A stretch of DNA of 28,713 bases from Brevibacillus_F sp035644815 (GTDB taxonomy: Bacteria; Bacillota; Bacilli; Brevibacillales; Brevibacillaceae), in contig DASQNU010000001.1 of the NCBI GenBank assembly GCA_035644815.1, positions 1-28,713 on the forward strand, given 5' to 3'. Within the stretch, counting starts at the first letter, position 1, and every line of letters begins with the position of its first letter. Below, piece by piece: positions 7,725-15,178 of the stretch. The position numbers were made by a program, and so were the translations under genes. Below the pieces are notes generated by a model. That model ran no database searches. It saw only the letters and a list, made by a program, of their open reading frames with translations, and was not told the DNA's origin.

Positions 7725-9758
7725 TTGAAAAAGCTGAGACAATGGAAGCAGATTGGCTTAACCATGACTCTTGTCTGTGCGATGGCTACTCCCACGCTGG
7801 CAAAAGTACCCGGAGTGCCCGCAGATCAAGAGGGAGCAACGCAAGGAATCGTAGCAGTTTCCCATCCAGCTGCAGCGCAAGTCGGGAAAGACATTCTGGC
7901 CAAAGGGGGCAATGCGGTCGACGCCGCAGCGGGAATTCAATTAGCGCTGAATGTCGTTGAACCAATGATGTCCGGGATTGGCGGCGGCGGTTTTTTGATG
8001 GTATATGAAAAAGAAACAAACAAGATTTCCGTGCTCGACAGCAGGGAAATGGCTCCAAAAGGCGTACAAGCCGAGATGTTTCTGGGGGAGGATGGCAAAC
8101 CGATCCCTTTCTATGAGCGCCATACCCACGGCAACGCAGTAGGAGTGCCAGGTACGCTATTGGGCGTAGAAACCGCGCTGGAGAAGTTCGGTACGATGAA
8201 GCTGTCTGAAGTCATCGACCCGGCGATCGAACTTGCGGAAAAAGGGGTAAAGGTAAACTGGATAACCGCCCAATATATTCAAGACGAGACAGAGAAGCTG
8301 AAGAAGCATGAGACAGCTGCCAACGTCTTCGTGCCGGACGGCAAGCCACTGCAAGAAGGCGACCTGCTGGTTCAGCCCGATTTGGCCAAAACCTTCAAGC
8401 TAATCAAAGAAAAAGGAACCGATGTCTTTTACGGTGGAGAGATCGGGGAAGCACTCGTCAAAGAGGTGCAGCGTACAGGCGGTTCGATGACGCTTGATGA
8501 TCTGAAAAGGTATGAAGTAAAAGAGCGGGAACCGGTGCGTGCCACCTTCCGCGGGTATGAGGTCGTTTCTATGCCGCCGCCCAGCTCCGGGGGCTTGACG
8601 CTGATCCAAATCTTGAAATTGATGGAGGGCTTTGATAACACCAAAGATGGCCCGCAGTCCGCAGCTTATCTGCACCGCCTGATCGAAGCGAATCATCTGG
8701 CCTATGCCGATCGCGCCGCTTACATGGCCGATGAAGATTTTTATCCGGTGCCGAAAAAAGGGCTGATTGATGATGCGTATATCGCAGAACGCCGGGCGCT
8801 GATCCATCCAGACAAGGCAAATGACAAGGTTGAAAAAGGCGATCCATGGAAGGCAGAAGGAAAAACAGCACCTCCGACCAAAAAATTGTCCGCCCCGAGT
8901 GCCTCGGTTTACACAACGCATTTTTCTGTCATGGACAAGTGGGGAAATCTGGTCTCGTATACGACCACGATCGAAGACGTGTTTGGAAGCGGCATCATGG
9001 TGCCGGGCTATGGATTCATGCTGAACAATGAGCTGACCGACTTTGATGCAACGCCAGGCGGAGTCAATGAAGTGGAAGCGGGCAAACGTCCTCGCAGCTC
9101 CATGACCCCGACGATTGTCCTGAAAGATGGAAAGCCCTTTATGGCTGTTGGTTCGCCAGGAGGGTCCACTATCATTGCCTCTGTGTCGCAAACGATCTTG
9201 AACGTAATCGAGCACAACATGCCGATTCAAGAAGCGATTCTGGCTCCACGAATCTTCTCCAGCAGCTATCCAAATGTGACCTGGGAAGCAGGAATCGACC
9301 AGGATGTTGTCTTGAAGCTGATGTCGATGGGGCATGCGTTTGCTGAAAAACCAAGTAATATCGGGAATGTCCAGGCGGTCATCTATGATCTGGAAACAGG
9401 GAAAATGTACGGCGGGGCAGATAACACACGGGAAGGTACGGTGCTTGGGGTAGATAAAGTCACCTATACGACAACGAAGCCGGAAGAAGCCGAGGATACA
9501 GCAACAGCTCCGTTCGCGTTGAAGGTAAATGGTCATGCGTACCCCTACACTCCAGAACAACTGAAAGTAGACAAAGGCATTGCATACGTACAGGCCGATA
9601 AGCTGCTGCTCGGTTTGACTGGAAAGACGGAAGGGTTCAAACAGGATGAAGTCCTTTTGGATGGAAAAGCATTCTTGCCGGTGAAAAAGGTTGCCGAAGC
9701 GCTTGGATATACCGCGACTTGGGATGAGAAAGGCATCATGTCGCTGGAGAAAAAATAA
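7725..9758 (+). CDS. ggt: gamma-glutamyltransferase with C-terminal copper-amine-oxidase-N-like domain
   Basis: This exported Ntn-hydrolase of 677 residues cleaves and transfers gamma-glutamyl groups from glutathione or poly-gamma-glutamate. A signal peptide (residues 1-26, TLA before Lys27) is followed by the large-subunit core (GGNAVDAAAG; Arg107 in DSREMAP), the self-cleavage site before Thr397 in TTHFSVMD, and the small subunit with NNELTDFD and the GSPGG oxyanion loop near 477. The usual family length is about 580 residues; the extra C-terminus (from about residue 598) has VNGHAYPYTPEQLKV, LLDGKAFLPVKKVAEALGY and TWDEK, the pattern of a Cu_amine_oxidN1/stalk domain. It begins with TTG after a strong AGGAGGG site and has its own promoter and terminator. 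Confidence 0.95.
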   Translation: MKKLRQWKQIGLTMTLVCAMATPTLAKVPGVPADQEGATQGIVAVSHPAAAQVGKDILAKGGNAVDAAAGIQLALNVVEPMMSGIGGGGFLMVYEKETNKISVLDSREMAPKGVQAEMFLGEDGKPIPFYERHTHGNAVGVPGTLLGVETALEKFGTMKLSEVIDPAIELAEKGVKVNWITAQYIQDETEKLKKHETAANVFVPDGKPLQEGDLLVQPDLAKTFKLIKEKGTDVFYGGEIGEALVKEVQRTGGSMTLDDLKRYEVKEREPVRATFRGYEVVSMPPPSSGGLTLIQILKLMEGFDNTKDGPQSAAYLHRLIEANHLAYADRAAYMADEDFYPVPKKGLIDDAYIAERRALIHPDKANDKVEKGDPWKAEGKTAPPTKKLSAPSASVYTTHFSVMDKWGNLVSYTTTIEDVFGSGIMVPGYGFMLNNELTDFDATPGGVNEVEAGKRPRSSMTPTIVLKDGKPFMAVGSPGGSTIIASVSQTILNVIEHNMPIQEAILAPRIFSSSYPNVTWEAGIDQDVVLKLMSMGHAFAEKPSNIGNVQAVIYDLETGKMYGGADNTREGTVLGVDKVTYTTTKPEEAEDTATAPFALKVNGHAYPYTPEQLKVDKGIAYVQADKLLLGLTGKTEGFKQDEVLLDGKAFLPVKKVAEALGYTATWDEKGIMSLEKK

Positions 9759-9778
9759 AAAGGGACACATTGAAAGAG

Positions 9779-9818
9779 AAATGACATTCAAATGATAATC
9801 GTTTGAATGTCATTTTAT
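9779..9818 (+). terminator. intrinsic terminator after ggt
   Basis: A perfect 14-bp hairpin (AAATGACATTCAAA/TTTGAATGTCATTT, loop of 9) with following Ts; it works on either strand. Confidence 0.88.
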
Positions 9819-10135
9819 TTTGGTCATTGAGTTCTTCCGATGTTAGTGCTTTACTAGCAGCCATTACCACGGCCTCGAGACAGCCCATGGGCATGGGACG
9901 TTTATGGATTAAGGCAGGCTTATCCGCTAGCAGATGACAAAAATATGATAAGGCGATGGTAACCTAGGATGATTTCTCACTTCCCAGGTTGCCTTCGCCT
10001 TATTTTTATGTAAAAGAGTATCAATTTTGCTGCATTCCAGACTTGTCAAAGGGGATATTTATGTTTAAGGTAAAACAATACTGGGTAATTAGGCATAGGA
10101 CTAAAATCACTTTGACCCAGAAAGGAGAAAGACCG
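9819..10135 (+). promoter_or_regulatory. non-coding leader with long terminator-like hairpin, possible attenuator or small RNA
   Basis: This gap lies between the ggt terminator and the next ribosome site and carries no convincing gene. A possible promoter (TTGAGT at 9827-9832, 17 bases, TTTACT) would start RNA near 9862. At 9948-10007 a long stem is seen: ATAAGGCGA pairs with TCGCCTTAT and AACCT with AGGTT, followed by five Ts. A second, short stem (CCCATG..CATGGG) lies near 9886-9900. The layout of leader, terminator and then gene resembles an attenuated leader, but I do not recognise a known riboswitch class. Confidence 0.4.
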
Positions 10136-11875
10136 TTGAAATTTTGGCAGAAGAAGCACGCAGGAATGTTCCTCCTCGCCTTGATCATGCTGGCCACCGT
10201 CGGCATCGGACAGCAGGCGAACGCAGAATCAAAAGCAATTAAGCTATTTTACCCCCACTTGTACAAGCCTATCCTAGAGGAGGTAGTGGTCGAGGATGGC
10301 GAGTTGACCGGGACCGCAATTGTGGATGCCCATTTCAGTGACGATGTGATCTTTACTTTTGAAGGGAGAACAGCAAAGGAAGGGAACGGTCAACTGAAGG
10401 TAATCGTTTCAGGTGAAGAACAAGATGTAGTAACCGACGTAAAAGCGAAGAAACGTGATATGGCGACGACGATCGGGGAAATGGTCACGATTGAGGTAAA
10501 GGAAATCGATTTTTCCATCCCGCTAGACGAACTTCCGGTATCTGCCGGCAATTACTTGATGCAAGTGGGAGATGGATCTTCAGACAGCACAGAACGTCTG
10601 TTTTCGCAAGCGATTTCAATCGAGATCCCTGAACTTGTAGCGACTTCGTTCCCAGGAGAACTCAGCATTACAAAAGAGGGATCCATTCAAATTACATTAC
10701 AGCTCTCATCCATTTATGAAAATGCAAAATATTATCTGGTTGTGGAAAATTCCAGCGAAGATGAAGTGAAGCGGATCTCCTTTAATCCGAAGAGTCCGAA
10801 GATTTCCCGGGATGATCTGGATCTGGAAGCTGGCGTTTACAAGCTCTCTCTAGAAATGGTGTGGAACGGCAAAAGCGTTCGTTCCAATCAAGTTTCTTTC
10901 GTCGTTCCGACAACAAGCATGTACCCGGTTCCTAATGGCAAGTACTTCCCGGGCGAAGTATCGATCGGTAAGGATGGTACCATCCAACTGACGCTGACGA
11001 TTACCTCTGCGTACGAGAAAGCGAAGTTTTATCTGGTCATTATGAATGAAGAGGACAAAGTCGTGAAGCGGATCAGCATCAACTCGAAAAGCTCACGAAT
11101 TTCTACAACAGGCTTTGATCTCCAGCCAGGCAGCTATCAGATTCTCATCGAAATGGTGCTTAATGGCGAGAAATATTATTCGGAATCTGTAAAATGGGAG
11201 ATCCCCGCATTAACAACCGGGTTGTTCCCGATTCCCAGTGGACAAAGCTTTCCTGGGGGCGTAAAGGTAAACAGCAACGGTACAATCTCCATTACCTTGG
11301 AATGGAAAACTTCTTATTCGGCGTATACCGTGTATTTCGTGGTCTATGACTATTACGGAAATATCGTGAAACGGATTCCAATCGACTTGAGCAAGAAAAC
11401 CATTTCCATCAAAGATCTGCAAATGCTGACTGGCGGCTACTATGTCGTGATCGAAATAGCGGATCCAACCAGCGGGCTCTCCGCTCGTTCGGTCCCAACC
11501 TTCGTGACCGTCAACACGAGCGGGAAGATCATCATTTTTATTGATGGCCAGCTGCACACCTTCCCGAAACCGCCAGTAGAAGTCAACGGCAGAACGCTGG
11601 TTCCATTGCGGGCCATCTTTGAAGCACTCGGGGCAAAAGTAGAGTGGGATGAAGCCACTCAAACCGTAACAGCAACCAAAGATAACAATACAATCAAGTT
11701 GACGATTGGCTCAAAGGTAGCGTATAAAAACGGAGAGAAAATCTTCCTCGATGTTCCGGCCCAATTATACAACGGAGATACCACCATGGTTCCGATCCGT
11801 TTTGTCAGTGAGGCACTCGGGGCAAAAGTAGGCTGGGATGCCTATTCGAATTCGGTGATCATCACGAATCAATAA
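10136..11875 (+). CDS. exported three-repeat protein with C-terminal copper-amine-oxidase-N-like (stalk) domain
   Basis: This secreted or surface protein of 579 residues has no known enzymatic motif. The start is the TTG at 10136 with AAAGGAG in front; longer frames upstream to 9989 lack a ribosome site. Residues 1-30 form a signal peptide (basic start, hydrophobic helix, QANA). Residues about 31-160 are unique. Then come three repeats of about 100 residues, opening with SFPGELSITKEGSI (171), YFPGEVSIGKDGTI (270) and SFPGGVKVNSNGTI (371), each containing a V-K-R-I strand, which suggests beta-sandwich modules. The end (about 465-579) is a double Cu_amine_oxidN1 unit with VNGRTLVPLRAIFEALGAKVEW and VPIRFVSEALGAKVGW. 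It probably binds the cell wall or a surface partner; this is inference. Confidence 0.8.
   Translation: MKFWQKKHAGMFLLALIMLATVGIGQQANAESKAIKLFYPHLYKPILEEVVVEDGELTGTAIVDAHFSDDVIFTFEGRTAKEGNGQLKVIVSGEEQDVVTDVKAKKRDMATTIGEMVTIEVKEIDFSIPLDELPVSAGNYLMQVGDGSSDSTERLFSQAISIEIPELVATSFPGELSITKEGSIQITLQLSSIYENAKYYLVVENSSEDEVKRISFNPKSPKISRDDLDLEAGVYKLSLEMVWNGKSVRSNQVSFVVPTTSMYPVPNGKYFPGEVSIGKDGTIQLTLTITSAYEKAKFYLVIMNEEDKVVKRISINSKSSRISTTGFDLQPGSYQILIEMVLNGEKYYSESVKWEIPALTTGLFPIPSGQSFPGGVKVNSNGTISITLEWKTSYSAYTVYFVVYDYYGNIVKRIPIDLSKKTISIKDLQMLTGGYYVVIEIADPTSGLSARSVPTFVTVNTSGKIIIFIDGQLHTFPKPPVEVNGRTLVPLRAIFEALGAKVEWDEATQTVTATKDNNTIKLTIGSKVAYKNGEKIFLDVPAQLYNGDTTMVPIRFVSEALGAKVGWDAYSNSVIITNQ
10646..11512 (+). 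repeat. three tandem protein-level repeats of about 100 codons
   Basis: Repeat starts lie near 10646, 10943 and 11246. Shared features are F-P-G-(E/G)-(L/V)-(S/K)-(I/V), G-(S/T)-I-(Q/S)-(L/I)-T-L, a (Y/F)-(Y/F)-(L/F)-V strand and V-K-R-I-(S/P). DNA identity is low, so these are old duplications. Confidence 0.75.
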
Positions 11876-11884
11876 ACGCAAAGA

Positions 11885-11917
11885 AAAGCGGCGCAGTCAT
11901 CGCAACTGCGCCGTTTT
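11885..11917 (+). terminator. bidirectional terminator between convergent genes
   Basis: A perfect 9-bp GC-rich stem (CGGCGCAGT/ACTGCGCCG, loop of 7) with four Ts on the plus side and four or more Ts on the minus side (AAAAG before it). Confidence 0.88.
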
Positions 11918-11931
11918 CCATGCAAGCAAGC

Positions 11932-12156
11932 TCAATGATCGGGATATGGCTCCTCCGGTAAATGAATGAGCTCACGGACTGCTTTATACTGCCGCATCCG
12001 TAAATGGGGAAAGACGATGGCCAATTCACCCTCATGCAGGGGCACGCTATCTCCTGGCGCTTCCAAGGAATAGGGAATATCCATGGTTTCCAATGCTCGT
12101 GTATAAGCGGAGGCATCATCCCAGTTGGTAACGTAGTAAAATAATTTATGATCCAT
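11932..12156 (-). CDS. small hypothetical protein, 74 residues
   Basis: No family is recognised. The product is a soluble acidic protein with a segment LFYYVTNWDDASAYTRAL followed by MDIPYSLEAPGDSVPL and a histidine-rich end (EEPYPDH). It has no signal peptide or helix of membrane type. The start is supported by AAGGAGTG, seven bases before ATG, and the end by the terminator at 11885-11917. It is transcribed away from the microprotein gene at 12314, and a 29-bp palindrome lies between the two. It is likely real on these grounds; the role is unknown. Confidence 0.65.
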   Translation of the reverse strand: MDHKLFYYVTNWDDASAYTRALETMDIPYSLEAPGDSVPLHEGELAIVFPHLRMRQYKAVRELIHLPEEPYPDH

Positions 12157-12206
12157 TGGTTCACACTCCTTAGGGATAGTATGGTCAAAAAAAGGGGAGC
12201 CCCCTT

Positions 12207-12235
12207 ATTGTTAAAATTCACAGAATTTTAACAAT
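12207..12235. promoter_or_regulatory. 29-bp near-perfect palindrome in a divergent intergenic region, candidate operator
   Basis: ATTGTTAAAATTC, three-base centre ACA, GAATTTTAACAAT: 13 of 13 positions pair. It lies about 50 bases before the gene at 12156 (minus) and 79 bases before the one at 12314 (plus). The AT-rich, symmetric form is typical of a dimeric repressor site. It lacks a GC stem, so a terminator role is less likely. Confidence 0.5.
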
Positions 12236-12313
12236 AAACACAACAATGAGTCGGAGTCTAATGATATACTCATATTTGTAAAGAGAATATGCTGGTTGGG
12301 GTGAGAGAAAACC

Positions 12314-12439
12314 ATGAACCTAGTTTTAACAGAGAAAACATGCAAAGTATGTCAAGTGAAGCTTTCGGAATACGAAGAAAAAAGCAATGATGGCCTTTGC
12401 ATTGATTGCTACAAAGAAAATCAGAACCAGAGCAAATAA
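12314..12439 (+). CDS. 41-residue double-CxxC (zinc-ribbon-like) microprotein
   Basis: This short frame has ATG at 12314 and TAA at 12437-12439. The product carries two CxxC knuckles, Cys10-x2-Cys13 (TCKVCQ) and Cys29-x2-Cys32 (LCIDCY), 15 residues apart, the usual arrangement of a four-cysteine zinc ribbon, between hydrophilic stretches rich in Lys and Glu. A GGGGTGAG ribosome site lies about 10 bases upstream. I do not know a named family member. Such proteins often bind zinc and act in protein or nucleic-acid contacts, but here that is inference. Confidence 0.68.
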   Translation: MNLVLTEKTCKVCQVKLSEYEEKSNDGLCIDCYKENQNQSK

Positions 12440-12495
12440 CAAGTACTGACCCAATCCACGTACCTGAACAAGAAGCCAACATAACGGTTGCCAAT

Positions 12496-12571
12496 AAGAA
12501 ATCCCCTCTTCTGCAGAAAGGTAGATGACCCGATTGTGGGTCCTGCGACAGTTGCGACGAGGGGATTTCTT
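12496..12571. ncRNA. large stem with internal hairpins, structured RNA or elaborate terminator
   Basis: A perfect 13-bp outer stem (AAGAAATCCCCTC at 12496-12508, GAGGGGATTTCTT at 12559-12571) encloses 50 bases that hold a palindrome (TTCTGCAGAA), a 5-bp hairpin (GACCC/GGGTC) and a repeated TGCGAC. It lies between the convergent ends of the microprotein gene and cydB and has Ts on the plus side (TTCTTTTG). A simple terminator does not need so large a loop. Confidence 0.45.
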
Positions 12572-12598
12572 TTGCTTTGTTAAGTCCGTTCGGCGTTA

Positions 12599-13636
12599 TT
12601 ACGATTCTTTTGGCTGTTTCAGATATCTGCGGTCTTTCATAAACAGCCTCCAGAACATAATAAAGCCGGGAAATAAAATCAGGAAGCCAACAATGTACGA
12701 GGCAAATAATGCCCGGAATGTTTCGGGGTGTGTAAACCCTGATTCCACGGTAATGGACGGGTAGACCATATAAGGGTAGTGGGCCCTCCCATAAGCGTAG
12801 CTTGCCATCAAGTATTGGGCCACTACCGAGATGACTGCGAGGCGTGGGAACCCGCGGATCTTTCTTTTTTTTTGTGGCAGAAGCAGGACAATGTACCCGA
12901 TGACAAATAGAAAAACGGATCCCAGCAGGTAGGGAAAGAACGCCATCATATTTTCATAAAGCCAGAAGGCCTCTTTCTCGATCGTCAGCATGATCAGGAA
13001 AGCCATAAACAAGGTGATTGGACCAATCAGCAAGGCATCTTTCCGGTAGACACGATAAGCCTCAGGTTCATCCGCCGCATTGGAATAGTCGGCTAAAAGC
13101 AACGAGGATAAAAACAAAGTGCTGGCAATCGCAAACCCCATGAAAGAAAGAGCCTGCGGGCTAATCAGAAGTCTTCCCAATTGAAGCACTTGTACGCCAT
13201 CAACGACGTCGATAAAGCCTCCGTGCGTAATCGGAAGGACGAGAATTAACAAGCCAGGAATGAGAAAGCCCGTGATCCCGGAAACATACGTCAGGGCTTT
13301 GCGATAGTCATGGACAGCGTGGGAAAACACGAGAAACGCACTGCGCAAAGACAGCAGCAGCAAAATGATGCTGCCAGGAATCAGAAGCACTGTCCCTAAT
13401 GTGAAGGTCGCACCGGGAAAGAAGCTGACCAATGCGACCACAATTGCCACAATAAACACATTGGTCACTTCCCAAGTAGGTGATAGATATCGATTGGCAA
13501 TGTTAGTGGCATTCGTCTTTTCACGATTGATATAAATCATCGACCAGAAGCCCGCACCAAAATCCATGGTCGCCATTACCGAGTAAATAAAGACAAATCC
13601 CCATAAGACGGTAATCGCAAGTATTTGATCAGTCAT
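12599..13636 (-). CDS. cydB: cytochrome bd-type quinol oxidase subunit II
   Basis: This integral membrane subunit of a bd-type terminal oxidase, 345 residues, passes electrons from quinol to oxygen together with CydA. About eight to nine hydrophobic helices are seen; the N-terminal helix contains the family segment YSVMATMDFGAGFWSMIY, and SLRSAFLVFSHAVHDY lies near residue 100. Length is close to that of the cyanide-insensitive/CioB-like forms. The start has a GAGGGGGA ribosome site and lies 22 bases after cydA, so the two form an operon. No cydCD assembly genes are present in the window. Confidence 0.93.
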   Translation of the reverse strand: MTDQILAITVLWGFVFIYSVMATMDFGAGFWSMIYINREKTNATNIANRYLSPTWEVTNVFIVAIVVALVSFFPGATFTLGTVLLIPGSIILLLLSLRSAFLVFSHAVHDYRKALTYVSGITGFLIPGLLILVLPITHGGFIDVVDGVQVLQLGRLLISPQALSFMGFAIASTLFLSSLLLADYSNAADEPEAYRVYRKDALLIGPITLFMAFLIMLTIEKEAFWLYENMMAFFPYLLGSVFLFVIGYIVLLLPQKKRKIRGFPRLAVISVVAQYLMASYAYGRAHYPYMVYPSITVESGFTHPETFRALFASYIVGFLILFPGFIMFWRLFMKDRRYLKQPKES

Positions 13637-13658
13637 CTACAGTCCCCCTCATAGCTTG

Positions 13659-14990
13659 TCAGACCTTGGCACCATCTTTCAGGACATCGTGAAGCGGATG
13701 TTTTCTAAAGTAGTATAGCAAGACCATCACAACGGCAATGGCAAGGATGAGATAGACCAGGGCAAACAAAATAAATAAGGTTCCCAATGGGGTTGAGGTA
13801 ACCGCTTCCTCTGTCTTCATCATCCGATAAATGACCCAAGGCTGCCTCCCCGTGCAGGCAAAAATCCACCCAAATTCAATTCCCATCATCGACAGTGGAC
13901 CTGACGCAACGAACAGCCACATCATCCATCGTGGAAACATGGGCCTTTTCAAGACCTTGTTCCAAGTAAAGCCGATCATCGAGACAAGAATGAGCAAGGA
14001 GCCGATCCCGACCATGGCATTGAACAGCGTATGGACAAAAAGGGGCGGCCATTCTTCTTCCGGGAAGTCGTTGAGCCCGACCACCACGGTATCAAAGCGG
14101 TTATCCGCAAGAAAGCTTAGTGCCCATGGAATATGAATGGCATATTTGACTTCTTTTGTCTCCGGATCCGTTACACCCCCGATCGCTAATGGGGCATAGG
14201 GTTGGGTTTCAAACAACCCTTCGGCTGCGGCCAACTTCTCAGGCTGGTATCGATGGAGATACTGAGCGGATTCATGACCGTTTAGCGCTGTCAGCAAAGA
14301 AAAAATGCCTCCTACGGCGAGTGTAAGCATCAGTGCTTTTCGATGGAACTGGTACAGACGCTCATCGGCTCGCGTCCGCACCATTTTGAAAGCAGCAACC
14401 GAGGCGATCACAAACGCACCAGTCATAAAGGCGGACATGACCACATGTGTGGCGGTAACCGCAAAACTTGGATTAAAGAAAGCGGCCCAAGGGTCCACAT
14501 TGACAATCTCACCGTTGACAATTTCAAAACCGGCTGGCGTACCTTCAAAGGCATGGACATTGGTAATGAGTATGGCGGAAGCAGCTGCACCCAAGGCGAC
14601 CATGGTGACACTGAGAATACGCATCCACGGGGAAATACGGTCGGCAGCGTAAACGTAGATCGACATAAACAAGGCCTCAACAAAAAATGCGTAGATCTCA
14701 ATTTGAAAGGGGAGAGCCATGACCTTCCCGACGACTTCCATAAATCCCGGCCAAAGCAGGGTCAGTTGAACTCCAGCGATTGTTCCTGTAGGGATCGCGA
14801 CTCCAAGCAATACGGCAAATGTTTTGGTCCAACGATTAGCCATGATGGCGTAATCACGATCTTTTGTCTTTTGGTACAATAATTCGGCAAACAATATCAT
14901 CAGGGGGATGCCGACGCCTAGAGTAGCAAAGATAATATGAAAACCCATTGTGGTGCCAAACAGGGAGCGTGCGGTTAACACATGTTCCAA
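13659..14990 (-). CDS. cydA: cytochrome bd-type quinol oxidase subunit I (short Q-loop type)
   Basis: This integral membrane subunit, 443 residues from the chosen start, carries the haems and the quinol site of a bd-type oxidase. Visible marks are the haem-ligand histidine in GFHIIF (His18), GVAIPTGTIAG, LPFQIEIYAFFVEALFMSIY-type helices, THVVMSAF with the second haem histidine, YQPEKLAAAEGLFET in the Q-loop, and GRQPWVIYRMMKTEEAVT near the end. The Q-loop is short, as in CioA-type oxidases. An ATG at 15050 is in frame but has no ribosome site; TTG at 14990 follows AAAGGA at good spacing and matches the family N-terminus. Confidence 0.92.
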   Translation of the reverse strand: MEHVLTARSLFGTTMGFHIIFATLGVGIPLMILFAELLYQKTKDRDYAIMANRWTKTFAVLLGVAIPTGTIAGVQLTLLWPGFMEVVGKVMALPFQIEIYAFFVEALFMSIYVYAADRISPWMRILSVTMVALGAAASAILITNVHAFEGTPAGFEIVNGEIVNVDPWAAFFNPSFAVTATHVVMSAFMTGAFVIASVAAFKMVRTRADERLYQFHRKALMLTLAVGGIFSLLTALNGHESAQYLHRYQPEKLAAAEGLFETQPYAPLAIGGVTDPETKEVKYAIHIPWALSFLADNRFDTVVVGLNDFPEEEWPPLFVHTLFNAMVGIGSLLILVSMIGFTWNKVLKRPMFPRWMMWLFVASGPLSMMGIEFGWIFACTGRQPWVIYRMMKTEEAVTSTPLGTLFILFALVYLILAIAVVMVLLYYFRKHPLHDVLKDGAKV

Positions 14991-15055
14991 AATGTTCTCG
15001 TCCTTTCCATCTGATCTAACACCATTATTTTCTTGGGGTGGAAATATCATTCACA

Positions 15056-15073
15056 GCGACATTATTCTGTCAC
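15056..15073. promoter_or_regulatory. imperfect palindrome upstream of cydA, candidate regulator site
   Basis: GCGACA, six-base centre TTATTC, TGTCAC (5 of 6 arm positions pair), about 66 bases before the cydA start and within the divergent region. Redox regulators such as Rex commonly control cyd genes in Firmicutes, but this does not match the Rex consensus well. Confidence 0.25.
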
Positions 15074-15178
15074 AGATAAAGTCAAGGTCAAAAACGGGAG
15101 GAATTTTATAAAAATACAGGCAAATAGTGTATAATAGGCAAGGTATTCCAATAAGTGAAAAGTGGAGGTTCATCTGAA

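Noticed and set aside
8400..9791. Long minus-strand open frame of 463 codons
   Set aside because: It is the antisense of ggt, has no ribosome site, and its product is rich in His, Cys, Phe and Trp with no domain; a shadow of a GC-biased codon pattern.
9819..9947. Possible c-di-GMP or other known riboswitch upstream of the stalk-domain gene
   Set aside because: Stretches such as CATGGGACG loosely recall the GEMM motif, but the conserved core and the tetraloop receptor are not present; kept only as an unnamed leader.
14343..14882. Plus-strand open frame of 179 codons
   Set aside because: Antisense to cydA, with a composition typical of a shadow frame.
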